A stretch of DNA of 64,000 nucleotides from Bradyrhizobium sp. U87765 SZCCT0048 (GTDB lineage Bacteria; Pseudomonadota; Alphaproteobacteria; Rhizobiales; Xanthobacteraceae), in contig NZ_JAFCMM010000006.1 in NCBI RefSeq assembly GCF_018131225.1, forward strand, positions 248,001 through 312,000, given 5' to 3'. Shown in pieces: positions 34,049 through 42,592 of the stretch (position 1 is the first letter of the stretch; each line of letters begins with the position of its first letter). A program made the position numbers and the translations under genes. A model generated the notes under the pieces. The model was not told the origin of the DNA and ran no database searches. It saw only the letters and a list, made by a program, of their open reading frames with translations.

Positions 34049-35203
34049 TCAGCTGAAAAACGCGATCTTCTCGGCCTGGCTCATGCGCAGGATCGCCGCC
34101 AGCGGCTGGGGCCTGGTCGTGGCCGTCACCATGCCGCGGGCGAGGAGGGCGTCGCCGAGCGACGGCGATGCCGCGGCGGGGGGCGGCTCGGCGGCGACGG
34201 CTGGTGCGGATGCAATGGCTGCGACCGCGAGGGCAGGCATCGCAGACTGCGGGGGCGCGGCCGTGTGTGCGGCCGGCGGCGAAACGGCCTCGATATCGGC
34301 TGCGACCATCGCCGGCCCGGCGATCGCGACGGGGGCGACGACGGGAGCCGGAGCGGCGGTCGCGCCTGGTTCGGCGGCTTCGTCCGCGACGATGATCCCG
34401 TCATATCCGGCGGTGGCCATTTCCGCGGCGTCGGCGGCGACGCCTGCCACCGGTGCGTCGGCGACCTCGAGGTCAGAGGCGATCTCGATCGCAGCGATGC
34501 CTTCGGCGGTCGGCATCGGGGGCGCGGGCGAAGGCTCGCTCTGCGCCGGCGTCGCGCGTGCCATGGGCGTGGCCGCGGGGGCCGCGGTCTTCAGGCTGAC
34601 GACGTTCTCAGCGACAGGATGCGGCGCGGGCGTCTCCGGCGCGGACGGCTGTGCCGCCCGGGGCTCGGCGATATCGCCGATCTGCCGCAGTATCGCGTCG
34701 AAAGCGCCGAGCACGGCGTCATTGGCCTGCAGCGTGGCGAGCGCGTCCTGGTTGGCGCCGATGGTGTTGGCCTGCACCTCGAGGATGTCGCAGATGCGGT
34801 TGTCGTAACCAATCTCGCGCAGCCGCCAGGCGATTTCGAGAATGATCCGCAGCCCCTTGCGGGTAGGCGCGCGGGCGTCCTCCGCGTTGAGGCTGGCGAG
34901 CGCCTCCGCCGCGGCACCGCGGGCGGTCTCGACAATGGCGCGCACCGTGGCGATGGTCTCCGCGACCGGAATGGCCGGCGCGGCCGGCGGCTGCTTCTGG
35001 GCGGCGAGCACCCCTTCGATGCGCTCGACCGCCTCCAGCACCATGGCGGTGTCGGCGTTGCGGTTGCGGCGGGCGTATTCCTTCAGGAACCAGCGGCCGC
35101 GCGACGTCTCCATGAAGGCTTCGCTGATCGCATGGTAATCCGCTTCCGAGGGCAGCGCGCTGCTGGCGGAAATGGGCGACAAGGCGAAGGCGTCGTTGGC
35201 CAT
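34049..35203 (-). CDS. Ala/Pro-rich protein with a conserved GRWFLxEYARRNR N-terminus
   Basis: A 384-residue protein with no signal peptide. Residues about 22-60 carry YHAISEAFMETSRGRWFLKE and then YARRNRNADTAMVLEAVERI, a block I have met in several uncharacterised rhizobial proteins. Residues 60-180 are helical. From about 185 to 350 the chain is low-complexity Ala/Pro, probably disordered. It closes with a short conserved-looking tail, DALLARGMVTATTRPQP and LAAILRMSQAEKIAFFS. AGGA precedes the ATG. It is divergent from an MFS gene. The layout (ordered N-terminal module, long linker, C-terminal peptide) suggests an adaptor; some relatives may be labelled CheZ-like, which I cannot confirm. 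Confidence 0.75.
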   Translation of the reverse strand: MANDAFALSPISASSALPSEADYHAISEAFMETSRGRWFLKEYARRNRNADTAMVLEAVERIEGVLAAQKQPPAAPAIPVAETIATVRAIVETARGAAAEALASLNAEDARAPTRKGLRIILEIAWRLREIGYDNRICDILEVQANTIGANQDALATLQANDAVLGAFDAILRQIGDIAEPRAAQPSAPETPAPHPVAENVVSLKTAAPAATPMARATPAQSEPSPAPPMPTAEGIAAIEIASDLEVADAPVAGVAADAAEMATAGYDGIIVADEAAEPGATAAPAPVVAPVAIAGPAMVAADIEAVSPPAAHTAAPPQSAMPALAVAAIASAPAVAAEPPPAAASPSLGDALLARGMVTATTRPQPLAAILRMSQAEKIAFFS

Positions 35204-35344
35204 GGAGGTCCTGCTGGGCGATCCCCGGCGCGCCACCGCGCACCGAGATGCTCGATCTCGAAATTGTCGTTTGCGCTGTATCGACGCAAAACCACCCGCG
35301 CTACATACGAACACCACGAACCGCGCCGAATCGCAATTCTTTTG

Positions 35345-36538
35345 ATGCCCCCGGATCGACAAAATCCCGCGACGCAACAGCCTGAGGCAAGGCGATTCGC
35401 CCGCCGTCTGGCGCTGGTCTACGGCGCCGTGTTCGGCCTCGGCGGCATCAGCCTGCCGTATTTCCCGGTCTGGCTCAAAGCGGTCGGCGTCGATGTCGGC
35501 TGGATCGGCATCATCACCGCGGTGCCGGCGCTGACGCGCTTCACCGTGCTGCCGTTCGTCACCGGCTTCGCCGAGCGGCGCAACGCGTTGCGCGAGGGCA
35601 TCGTGCTGCTGGCGTTCCTGACGTCGCTGGGGTTTCTGGCGATCGGCCAGCTGCGCGAGCCGCTGCTGATTCTCGCGGTGTTCGCCGTGACCGCCTGTGT
35701 CTGGACGCCGATCATTCCGATGGTCGACGGCTACGCGCTCAAGGGCGTGGCGCGCCATGGCATCGATTACGGGCCGGTGCGGCTGTGGGGCTCGGCGGCG
35801 TTCATCGTCGGCTCGCTCGCCTGCGGCGTGATGATCGATTTCGTCACCGCGTCGTTCGTGATCTGGGTGATCGCGGCGATAGCGCTGATCGAGGCGCTGA
35901 CCAGCCTCGGGCTGCAGCGGCTCGATCGCGACGCCCGCCCCATCGCCGGCGCCTCGCGCGCCAGCGCGCTGCTGCGTCAGCCCGGCTTCCTCGCCATCAT
36001 CTTCACCTCGGCGCTGGTGCAGGGCAGCCACGCCGTCTACTACGCCTTCGCCTCGATCGCCTGGCAGAACGCCGGCCTCGGCGGTCTCACCGTGTCGGCG
36101 CTGTGGTCGATCGGCGTCGTCGCCGAGATCATCGTGTTCGCGGTGTCGCCGCGTTTCAAATGGTCGCCGCTGGCAATGGTGGCGTTCGCCGCCGCCATCG
36201 CGGCGCTGCGCTGGGCGATCACCGCGCAGCAGCCGCCGCTGCCGCTGCTCGCGGTGGTGCAGACGCTGCACGGCCTGTCGTTCGGTCTCACGCAAGTCGG
36301 TATCGTCGGGCTGTTCACCCGCAACGTGCCAGGCCATGTGCTGGCGTCGGCGCAGGGCTATCTCGTCGCCGCCACCGGCCTCGTCATGAGCAGCGCCACC
36401 ATGGGCGCGGGGCTGCTCTACGCCCGTTATGGCGAGGGCGCCTACTACGCGATGTCGGCGATGGCGCTTGGGGGCTGTGTGCTGATCGTGCTGGCGCGGA
36501 AGTGGCTGGTGACGACGGATGCGGCGGCGGATCGTTAG
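35345..36538 (+). CDS. MFS transporter of the PhpT/HcaT-like group
   Basis: A 397-residue permease with 12 predicted helices. The N-terminal LALVYGAVFGLGGISLPYFP and WIGIITAVPALTRF fit the MFS_1-like group that includes 3-phenylpropionate and nucleoside-like transporters. The loop 2-3 has FAERRNALREGI, and IDYGPVRLWGSAAFIVGSL near residue 140 is a hallmark of this group. The second half repeats the pattern. Substrate unknown. It is divergent from the Ala/Pro-rich gene. The start ATG at 35345 sits right before the conserved part. Confidence 0.85.
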   Translation: MPPDRQNPATQQPEARRFARRLALVYGAVFGLGGISLPYFPVWLKAVGVDVGWIGIITAVPALTRFTVLPFVTGFAERRNALREGIVLLAFLTSLGFLAIGQLREPLLILAVFAVTACVWTPIIPMVDGYALKGVARHGIDYGPVRLWGSAAFIVGSLACGVMIDFVTASFVIWVIAAIALIEALTSLGLQRLDRDARPIAGASRASALLRQPGFLAIIFTSALVQGSHAVYYAFASIAWQNAGLGGLTVSALWSIGVVAEIIVFAVSPRFKWSPLAMVAFAAAIAALRWAITAQQPPLPLLAVVQTLHGLSFGLTQVGIVGLFTRNVPGHVLASAQGYLVAATGLVMSSATMGAGLLYARYGEGAYYAMSAMALGGCVLIVLARKWLVTTDAAADR

Positions 36539-36640
36539 CTGCGCCAGGATTTGAAGTTCGAATATCGCGATCCGTCACCCGGAGGGGCGCCGGATCGCGG
36601 GCCCCTCGAAAGGCGGCGGCCCGTGCCGCTCCTCAGAGGC

Positions 36641-36720
36641 CGTTCATCCTTCGAGGCTCGCGGAGCCTGTCATCGGGCCGCGCTACGCGCGGACCCGTTG
36701 GCTCGTGCCTCAGCATGAGT
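36641..36720. repeat. interspersed palindromic element
   Basis: The stretch begins CGTTCATCCTTCGAGGCTCG and ends GTGCCTCAGCATGAGT, with complementary outer blocks (CATCCTTCGAGGC facing GCCTCAGCATGAG) and an inner stem (CGCGCTACGCGCG). I recognise this as the widespread rhizobial CATCCTTCGAG...CTCAGGATGAG element. It fills most of the gap between the MFS and dipeptide epimerase genes, which are convergent. Confidence 0.65.
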
Positions 36721-36759
36721 CTTGGTTGTGTGCTTCTTTCATGGAGGTGGGGGCTTCCT

Positions 36760-37755
36760 TCAGCCCCACAGCGCCGCATCCGGCGGATAGACCGTGCTGC
36801 CGTCGTAGCGCAGGCCGTCGTCGCGGTCGCGGGCGAGCAGCAGCGGGCCGTCGAGATCGACGACGCGCGCCTGCCGCGCCACCAGCATCGCCGGCGCCAT
36901 GGCGAGGGAGGTGGCGACCATGCAGCCGACCATGATGTCGAAACCGAGCGCGCGGGCGTCGTCCGCCATTGCCAGCGCCTCGGTGAGGCCGCCGGTCTTG
37001 TCGAGCTTGATGTTGACGGCGTCGTAGCGGCCGCGCAGCGCCGCGAGCGATAAGCGGTCGTGCACGCTCTCGTCGGCGCACACCGGCAGCGGGCGCTGGA
37101 TGTTACCGAGCGCGTCGTCGCGGCCGGCCGGCAGCGGTTGCTCCACCAGCGTGACAGCGGCGTCGGCGCAGGCGGCGAGGTTGGCGGCAAGGTTGTCGGG
37201 CGTCCACGCCTCGTTGGCGTCGACGATCAGCTCGCAGGAGGGCGCGGCGGCGCGCACCGCCCTGATGCGGGCGCCGTCGCCGTCACCGCCGAGCTTGACC
37301 TTCAGCAGCGGCCGGTGCGCCGCCCGGGCCGCGGCTTCGGCCATGGTCTCGGGGGTGCCCAGGGAAAGGGTGTAGGCGGTCGTGCACGGCTGCGGCGCCG
37401 GCCGGCCCAGCAGATCCCACACCCGCCGGCCGGCGGCCTTGGCGGCGAGGTCGAGCAGGGCGCAGTCGAGCGCGTTGCGGGCCGCGCCCGGCGGCATCGC
37501 GGCCTGCAGGGCGGCGCGGTCGAGGCCGGCGGCAAGGCGCGGCGCCATCGCCGCGACGGCAGCCAGCGTCGCCTCCGGCGTCTCGCCGTAGCGCGGATAG
37601 GGCGTGCATTCACCGCGCCCGGTGTGGGAACCGTCCGAGATCTCGGCCACCACCACGACCGCCTCGGTCTTGGCGCCGCGGCTGATGGTGAAGGCGCCGG
37701 CGATCGGCCAGCGTTCGATTCGCGCGCTCAATTGCAGGAGGTTGTCGGAAGCCAT
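36760..37755 (-). CDS. dipeptide epimerase (L-Ala-D/L-Glu epimerase type)
   Basis: An enolase-superfamily enzyme of 331 residues that probably epimerises L-Ala-D-Glu from peptidoglycan turnover. The catalytic lysine motif LLKVKLGG is at about 150-157. Metal ligands are in IVDANEAW, VEQPLP and ADESVHD, and the second catalytic lysine is in NIKLDKTGGL. The C-terminal YPPDAALWG resembles the family. It lies convergent to the MFS gene and divergent from mlaE. Substrate breadth in this family is large, so the exact dipeptide is not certain. Confidence 0.88.
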   Translation of the reverse strand: MASDNLLQLSARIERWPIAGAFTISRGAKTEAVVVVAEISDGSHTGRGECTPYPRYGETPEATLAAVAAMAPRLAAGLDRAALQAAMPPGAARNALDCALLDLAAKAAGRRVWDLLGRPAPQPCTTAYTLSLGTPETMAEAAARAAHRPLLKVKLGGDGDGARIRAVRAAAPSCELIVDANEAWTPDNLAANLAACADAAVTLVEQPLPAGRDDALGNIQRPLPVCADESVHDRLSLAALRGRYDAVNIKLDKTGGLTEALAMADDARALGFDIMVGCMVATSLAMAPAMLVARQARVVDLDGPLLLARDRDDGLRYDGSTVYPPDAALWG

Positions 37756-37892
37756 TCAAAAAACTAAAGATTTCTTTGGTTGGCGAGGTGCCTCTGCCCC
37801 AGTATGGCTTTAAATCTGTGGCTGTAAATGCACCCGGCTGCGGCGCAGGGCGCCAAGCGGTCATGAAATGTACGTGAAAACAAGGATTTAAA

Positions 37893-39032
37893 GTGGGTGC
37901 TGAGCCGGCTTTGGAACGCGTCGCACAAGCGGGCGGAGCGGTCGCCCTGCAGGCGTCGGGAACCTGGACGGCGCAGCACGCCCAGGTCCTCGAACGCCTC
38001 ATCGAGGCCGCCGAGCGCGCCGGCGCGTCCGGTGCCGCGGTTCTGATCGACGTCTCGCAGGTGGCGCGGCTCGACACCTTCGGCGCCTGGCTGATCGAGC
38101 GGCTGCGGCGCAGCCTCACCAGCGGCGAGAACGTGCCGCAGATCGCCGGCCTGTCAGCCGACTATTCCAGCCTCGTCGACGAAGTGCGCCGGGTCGGCGC
38201 GACCAGCCTGCCGCGGCCGCGCTCCCTGCTGTCGCCCGTCGCCGCCCTCGAAAGCATCGGCCAGGGCGTCGCCCATATCGGCACCACGCTGGTCGCACTG
38301 GTGGCGATGACCGGCGCGCTGGTCGTGGCCAGCACGCGGGTGCTGTTGCACCCGACGCGCATCCGCCTGACGTCGATGGTGCATCACATCGAGCAGGTCG
38401 GCTGGCGCGCGGTGCCGATCGTCGCACTGATCACCTTCCTGATCGGCGCCATCATCGCCCAGCAGGGCATCTTCCATTTCCGCCGCTTCGGCGCCGACAT
38501 CTTCGTCGTCGACATGCTCGGCATCCTGGTGCTGCGCGAGATCGGCGTGCTGATCGTCGCCATCATGGTGGCCGGCCGCTCCGGCAGCTCCTACACCGCC
38601 GAGCTCGGCTCGATGAAGATGCGCGAGGAGATCGACGCGCTGCGCACCATGGGCTTCGATCCCGTCGAGGTGCTGATCCTGCCGCGCACGCTGGCGCTGC
38701 TGGTGGCGCTGCCGGCGCTGACCTTCATCGGCGCCATGGCAGCGCTCTATGGCGGCGGCCTCGTCGCCTGGTTCTACGGCGGTGTCGATCCCGACGCCTT
38801 CCTGTTCCGCCTGCGCGATGCGATCTCGCTGCAGGACTTCGCCGTCGGCATGATCAAGGCGCCGATCATGGCGCTGGTGATCGCCATCGTCGCCAGTGTC
38901 GAGGGGCTCCTCGTCGAAGGCAGCGCGGAATCGCTCGGCAGCCACACCACCGCCTCGGTGGTGAAGTCGATCTTTCTCGTCATCGTGATGGACGGCATGT
39001 TCGCCATCTTCTTCGCGTCGATCGGGGTATGA
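37893..39032 (+). CDS. mlaE: MlaE-type permease with fused STAS (MlaB-like) domain
   Basis: Inner-membrane permease of the Mla/MCE phospholipid transport system, which helps keep outer-membrane lipid asymmetry. Residues about 10-95 form a STAS domain (VLIDVSQVARLDTFGAWLIERL), the role played by separate MlaB in enterics. Residues 120-379 are the MlaE permease with VGWRAVPIVALITFLIGAII, the GRSGSSYTAELGSMKMREEIDAL segment and FGSHTT-like C-terminal part. The start is GTG at 37893 with AAGGA upstream. The stop overlaps mlaF by 4 bases. mlaF and mlaD follow; mlaC is not in the operon. Confidence 0.92.
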   Translation: MGAEPALERVAQAGGAVALQASGTWTAQHAQVLERLIEAAERAGASGAAVLIDVSQVARLDTFGAWLIERLRRSLTSGENVPQIAGLSADYSSLVDEVRRVGATSLPRPRSLLSPVAALESIGQGVAHIGTTLVALVAMTGALVVASTRVLLHPTRIRLTSMVHHIEQVGWRAVPIVALITFLIGAIIAQQGIFHFRRFGADIFVVDMLGILVLREIGVLIVAIMVAGRSGSSYTAELGSMKMREEIDALRTMGFDPVEVLILPRTLALLVALPALTFIGAMAALYGGGLVAWFYGGVDPDAFLFRLRDAISLQDFAVGMIKAPIMALVIAIVASVEGLLVEGSAESLGSHTTASVVKSIFLVIVMDGMFAIFFASIGV

Positions 39033-39814
39033 CGATGACGGACGCCGCGAACGTGCAGGACGCGATCATTTCCGTGCGCGACATCACCGTGCGCTTCGGC
39101 GCGCGCGCCGTGCTCGACGGCCTCGACCTCGACGTTCGCCGCGGCGAGATCCTCGGCTTCGTCGGCGCGTCCGGCGCCGGCAAGTCGGTGCTGCTGCGCA
39201 CGATCATCGGCCTCGTCGCCAAGGAGCACGGCACCGTCACGGTGCTGGGCACCGACATGGACGCCGCCAGCGGCGCCGCGCGCCGCAGCGTCGAACGGCG
39301 CTGGGGCGTGCTGTTCCAGCACGGCGCGCTGTTCTCCTCGCTCACCGTGCGCCAGAACATCCAGTTCCCCGTGCGCGAGTACCTCAAGCTGTCGCAGCGC
39401 CTGCTCGACGAGATCACCCTTGCCAAGCTTGCCATGGTCGGGCTGAAGCCGGAGGTCGCCGATCGCTATCCGTCGGAGCTGTCGGGTGGCATGATCAAGC
39501 GCGTGGCGCTGGCGCGGGCGCTCGCGCTCGATCCCGATATCGTGTTCCTCGACGAGCCGACCTCGGGCCTCGACCCGATCGGCGCCGGCGAGTTCGACGA
39601 GCTGGTGCGCACGCTGCAACGAACCCTCGGGTTGACCGTTTTCATGGTCACCCACGATCTCGACAGCCTGCGCACGGCCTGCGATCGCATCGCAGTGCTG
39701 GGCGAGGGCAAGGTGATCGCCATCGGAACCATGGCCGACATGCTGGCGTCGACCCATCCATGGCTGCGATCTTATTTTCACGGCGCGCGCGCCCACGCGC
39801 TCGCCGGTGTGTAG
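39029..39814 (+). CDS. mlaF: MlaF-type ATP-binding protein
   Basis: A 261-residue ABC ATPase driving the MlaE permease. Walker A is GASGAGKSVLLR, the Q-loop lies in LFQHGALFSSLTVRQN, the signature is LSGGMIKRVALARAL and Walker B is IVFLDEPTSGLDP, with the switch His in MVTHDLDSL. The ATG overlaps the mlaE stop (ATGA), showing tight coupling. A second ATG two codons downstream is an alternative. mlaD follows after 11 bases. Confidence 0.93.
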   Translation: MTMTDAANVQDAIISVRDITVRFGARAVLDGLDLDVRRGEILGFVGASGAGKSVLLRTIIGLVAKEHGTVTVLGTDMDAASGAARRSVERRWGVLFQHGALFSSLTVRQNIQFPVREYLKLSQRLLDEITLAKLAMVGLKPEVADRYPSELSGGMIKRVALARALALDPDIVFLDEPTSGLDPIGAGEFDELVRTLQRTLGLTVFMVTHDLDSLRTACDRIAVLGEGKVIAIGTMADMLASTHPWLRSYFHGARAHALAGV

Positions 39815-39825
39815 GAGTAGGTTTG

Positions 39826-40707
39826 ATGGAAACGCGGGCGAACTACGTCCTGATCGGTCTGTTCACGCTGGCCGTGCTGGCGTGCGGATTCGGCTTCGTG
39901 ATGTGGTTCCAGAGCATTCACGGCGCCAAGGCGCGCTTTCCGCTGCGCATCGTGTTCGAGGGTTCGGCCTCGGGCCTGCGCACCGGCGCCAGCGTCAACT
40001 TCAACGGCATCCGCGTCGGCGAGGTGACGTCGGTGCGCATCGACGATCCCAAGCGAGTGATCGCGATCGCGTCCGTCGACAAGAGCGCGCCGATCCGCCA
40101 GGACACGGCGGTCGGCCTCGAGTTCCAGGGCCTCACCGGCGTCGCCGCCATCGCGCTCAAGGGCGGCTCGCCTGACGCGCAGGAGGTGCCACCCGGCGCC
40201 GGCGGCATTCCGACGCTGACCGCCGACCTCAGCGCCACCCAGGACATCATGGAGTCGGTGCGCTCCTCGGTGCAGAACCTCAACCGCCTCGTCGCCGACA
40301 ACCAGGAGGCGGTGCGCGCCTCGCTGCGCAGCATCGAGGCGTTCGCCACCACGCTGGCGCAAAACTCCGAGCGCTTCGACAGCATCATGAGCGGCGTCGA
40401 CGCCTTCGTCGGCGGCAAGGACGGCGGCCAGCTCACCGCCGCGGTCAAGTCGTTCAAGGATCTCGCCGACAATCTCGACAAGCGCACCGCGGAGATCACC
40501 GCCAACGTCAACCGCCTGACCGTCACCGCGGGCAAGGACTTCGGTGCGCTGGTTGTCGACGGCCGCCGCACGCTCGACGACATCAGCCGTGCGGTCAACA
40601 ACTTCGACCGCAACCCGACCCGCGTGCTGTTCGGCGCCAGCAGCAGCGACGCGCAGCCGCGCTCGGTGGTGCGTGTGCCGGCGGACGCGCGGGCGAGGGC
40701 GCGGTAA
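39826..40707 (+). CDS. mlaD: MlaD-type MCE-domain substrate-binding protein
   Basis: A 293-residue protein with an N-terminal membrane helix (ANYVLIGLFTLAVLACGFGF) and one MCE domain (about 38-118: FEGSASGLRTGASVNFNGIRVGEV, LEFQGLTGVAAIALKGG). A long helical C-terminus (about 145-260, SVQNLNRLVADNQEAVRASL, DNLDKRTAEITANVNRL) could line a tunnel toward the outer membrane. GGAGTAGG precedes the ATG. It is the last gene of the mla operon seen here; an auxiliary lipoprotein gene often found next is missing. Confidence 0.9.
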   Translation: METRANYVLIGLFTLAVLACGFGFVMWFQSIHGAKARFPLRIVFEGSASGLRTGASVNFNGIRVGEVTSVRIDDPKRVIAIASVDKSAPIRQDTAVGLEFQGLTGVAAIALKGGSPDAQEVPPGAGGIPTLTADLSATQDIMESVRSSVQNLNRLVADNQEAVRASLRSIEAFATTLAQNSERFDSIMSGVDAFVGGKDGGQLTAAVKSFKDLADNLDKRTAEITANVNRLTVTAGKDFGALVVDGRRTLDDISRAVNNFDRNPTRVLFGASSSDAQPRSVVRVPADARARAR

Positions 40708-40723
40708 AGCGGGGGCAGCCCCG

Positions 40724-40864
40724 TCAGGCGGACGGAGCTGCGTCGACCGGGCCGATCCTGACCCAGCGGTTCTGGCGGCCCTTGTTCTCGATCTTGAGCC
40801 GCGGTTCGCGCGACGGGCGTGATCTATCAAGCCATTGCAATGAGACAAGCGTCTCGTGGCGCAC
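40724..40864 (-). pseudogene. possible gene remnant or very small protein (46 codons)
   Basis: An open frame on the minus strand ends at 40724 and could start at GTG 40864. Its last 25 codons (around REPRLKIENKGRQNRWVRIG) use almost only G/C-ended codons, as real genes of this genome do. The first part does not. It abuts the ankyrin gene and may be the 3' end of a gene displaced by it. I do not recognise a family. Confidence 0.25.
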
Positions 40865-40871
40865 GGCCTGT

Positions 40872-42338
40872 CTAGGTGGTGCCGCCCCGCGCGCTGATCA
40901 GGGCCGCGAAGTCGTCGCGATCGAAGAAGCGCGCCCAGCCGAGCGCCGTGGCCTGATACTTGTCGTCCCGAATGTTCGGATCGGCGCCGGCGTCGAGAAG
41001 CAGATGAGCGATCTCGATGACGCCGTTCTCGATCGACATATGCAGCGCGGTGTGGTTGCAATCCCACATCGGCCGCTTGGCGTCGACATCGATCCCCCGC
41101 GCGATCAGCCAGCGGATCGCCGCGAGATTCTTCTTCGCGACGGCGAGGTGAAGCGCAATGGTGTCGTGTCCTTCCGGGCCGATGCGCGCGGGCTCTGCGC
41201 GCAACATTGCCTCAGCCTCGTCATACCGCTGAAGGTTCAGGGCCGTCAGGAAGTCGGGCCGCGCGCCGGCCGCGAGCAGATCGGTGACGATCACCGGATC
41301 GGAGCTTTCCTGCGCCGCGGTGGTCAGCGCGGTCGCCCCGGTGGCGTCGCTGGCGTTCGGATCGGCGCCGAGCGCGATGAGCAGGCGCACCATCGCCGGC
41401 CGGTTCTTCGCTGCGGCGTGATGCAGGGCCGCGCGCCGGTGCAGGTTTCGGCTCATGCGCGCGCCGGGCAGGGACGGATCTCGCGCGACGAGTGCGCGCA
41501 GGTCGTCCGGGCGGTCGAGGGCAATGGCCGTCCACAGAGTGAGCCGGGCGCCGTTCGCGAGCAGATAGTCGGCCATCGCGGCGCGGACCTCGTGGAAGCA
41601 TGTCGCCCACCCGAGCACGCCGACATCGTAGTCGTCGCCGAAGCCATCGACGTCGGCGCCGGCCTCGACCAGCAGCCGCGCCGTTTCGAGATCGCCGACC
41701 GCGGCGGCGAGGTGCAGCGGCGTGGCATTGTCGGGGAAGTCGCGCTTGGTGACGTCGGCGCCACGGTCGATCAGCAGGCGCAGGGCGTCGTGCTGGTTGC
41801 GGCAGGTCGCGCGATGCAGCGCGGTGTACTTGTGGAAGTCGCCGCCGAGCGCATCGATCAACGCCGGATAGGCATCGAGGAGGGCGCGCAGCGTTGCAAC
41901 GTCGCCTTGCGAGGCGGCCGAGCAAATCGCCTCGATCGCCTCCGTCGTCTCCTGCGGATGAAGCTTGCGCGCCTGCAGGTCGCGCACCAGGATTTCGATG
42001 TCGTCGAGGCGCTGCTCCTTGGCGATCTGGTGCAGGGTGCGGCCGTCGTCATCGGTCAGATAGGGATCGAAGCCTGCGGCGAGCGCGCGGCGGACGCTGT
42101 CGATATCACCCGAACGCGCGGCCTTGAACACGCCTCGCCTGTCGGTGCGGGACGGGGCGAGATCCTCGATATACGCCTTCAGCGCGCGCCAGCTGGTAAA
42201 GCCGTGCTCGCGGGCGAGCATCAGCTGGGCCTCGCTCAGTCTGGCCGGGGGGCTGGCTGCGCGCAGCACTTTTAGCCGCTGTTTGGCGGTCTTCTTCAGC
42301 CAGTCAAGATCGGGATGGGCGGGAAGCGGAGTGGTCAT
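40872..42338 (-). CDS. ankyrin-repeat protein
   Basis: A 488-residue cytoplasmic protein. The first 60 residues (DLDWLKKTAKQRLKVLRAAS, LAREHGFTSWRALKAYIED) are the usual N-terminal module of bacterial ankyrin proteins of this kind. From about 65 to 480 there are roughly ten ankyrin repeats, several with the canonical TPLHLAAAVGDLETARLLVE and ADPNASDATGATALT patterns. No signal peptide or secretion signal was noted. Ankyrin repeats mediate protein contacts; the partner is unknown. It is flanked by mlaD and the giant GPR-like gene without an obvious link. Confidence 0.9.
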   Translation of the reverse strand: MTTPLPAHPDLDWLKKTAKQRLKVLRAASPPARLSEAQLMLAREHGFTSWRALKAYIEDLAPSRTDRRGVFKAARSGDIDSVRRALAAGFDPYLTDDDGRTLHQIAKEQRLDDIEILVRDLQARKLHPQETTEAIEAICSAASQGDVATLRALLDAYPALIDALGGDFHKYTALHRATCRNQHDALRLLIDRGADVTKRDFPDNATPLHLAAAVGDLETARLLVEAGADVDGFGDDYDVGVLGWATCFHEVRAAMADYLLANGARLTLWTAIALDRPDDLRALVARDPSLPGARMSRNLHRRAALHHAAAKNRPAMVRLLIALGADPNASDATGATALTTAAQESSDPVIVTDLLAAGARPDFLTALNLQRYDEAEAMLRAEPARIGPEGHDTIALHLAVAKKNLAAIRWLIARGIDVDAKRPMWDCNHTALHMSIENGVIEIAHLLLDAGADPNIRDDKYQATALGWARFFDRDDFAALISARGGTT

Positions 42339-42537
42339 GGAACACCTTCTTTCCTTGACGCCCGGCGACCGCGGCTCTCGGGCTAGAAAGAAGGGGCTAT
42401 CAGCGTCGTGCTGGAAGGTGGGTTCAACCCTTTACGCGGTCCGTTGGTCGCCTGCTCGACCGCGATCAGCCTAGGCTGAGGCTCCCGGGGTGTCAATTCA
42501 CGGGGCTGCGCGACGCGAAGCGCGGCGGCGCAAACGA

Positions 42538-42569
42538 CAACGGCGGAGGCTTTGCAGCCTCCGCCGTTG
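42538..42569 (-). terminator. strong stem-loop after the GPR-like gene
   Basis: A perfect 14-bp stem, CAACGGCGGAGGCT (42538-42551) facing AGCCTCCGCCGTTG (42556-42569), with the tetraloop TTGC. It starts 23 bases past the stop of the giant gene. The minus-strand sequence after the stem has only a short T-rich tail, so it is a likely but not perfect intrinsic terminator. Confidence 0.65.
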
Positions 42570-42592
42570 CGGATGTCGTTGGTGCTGCCGGC

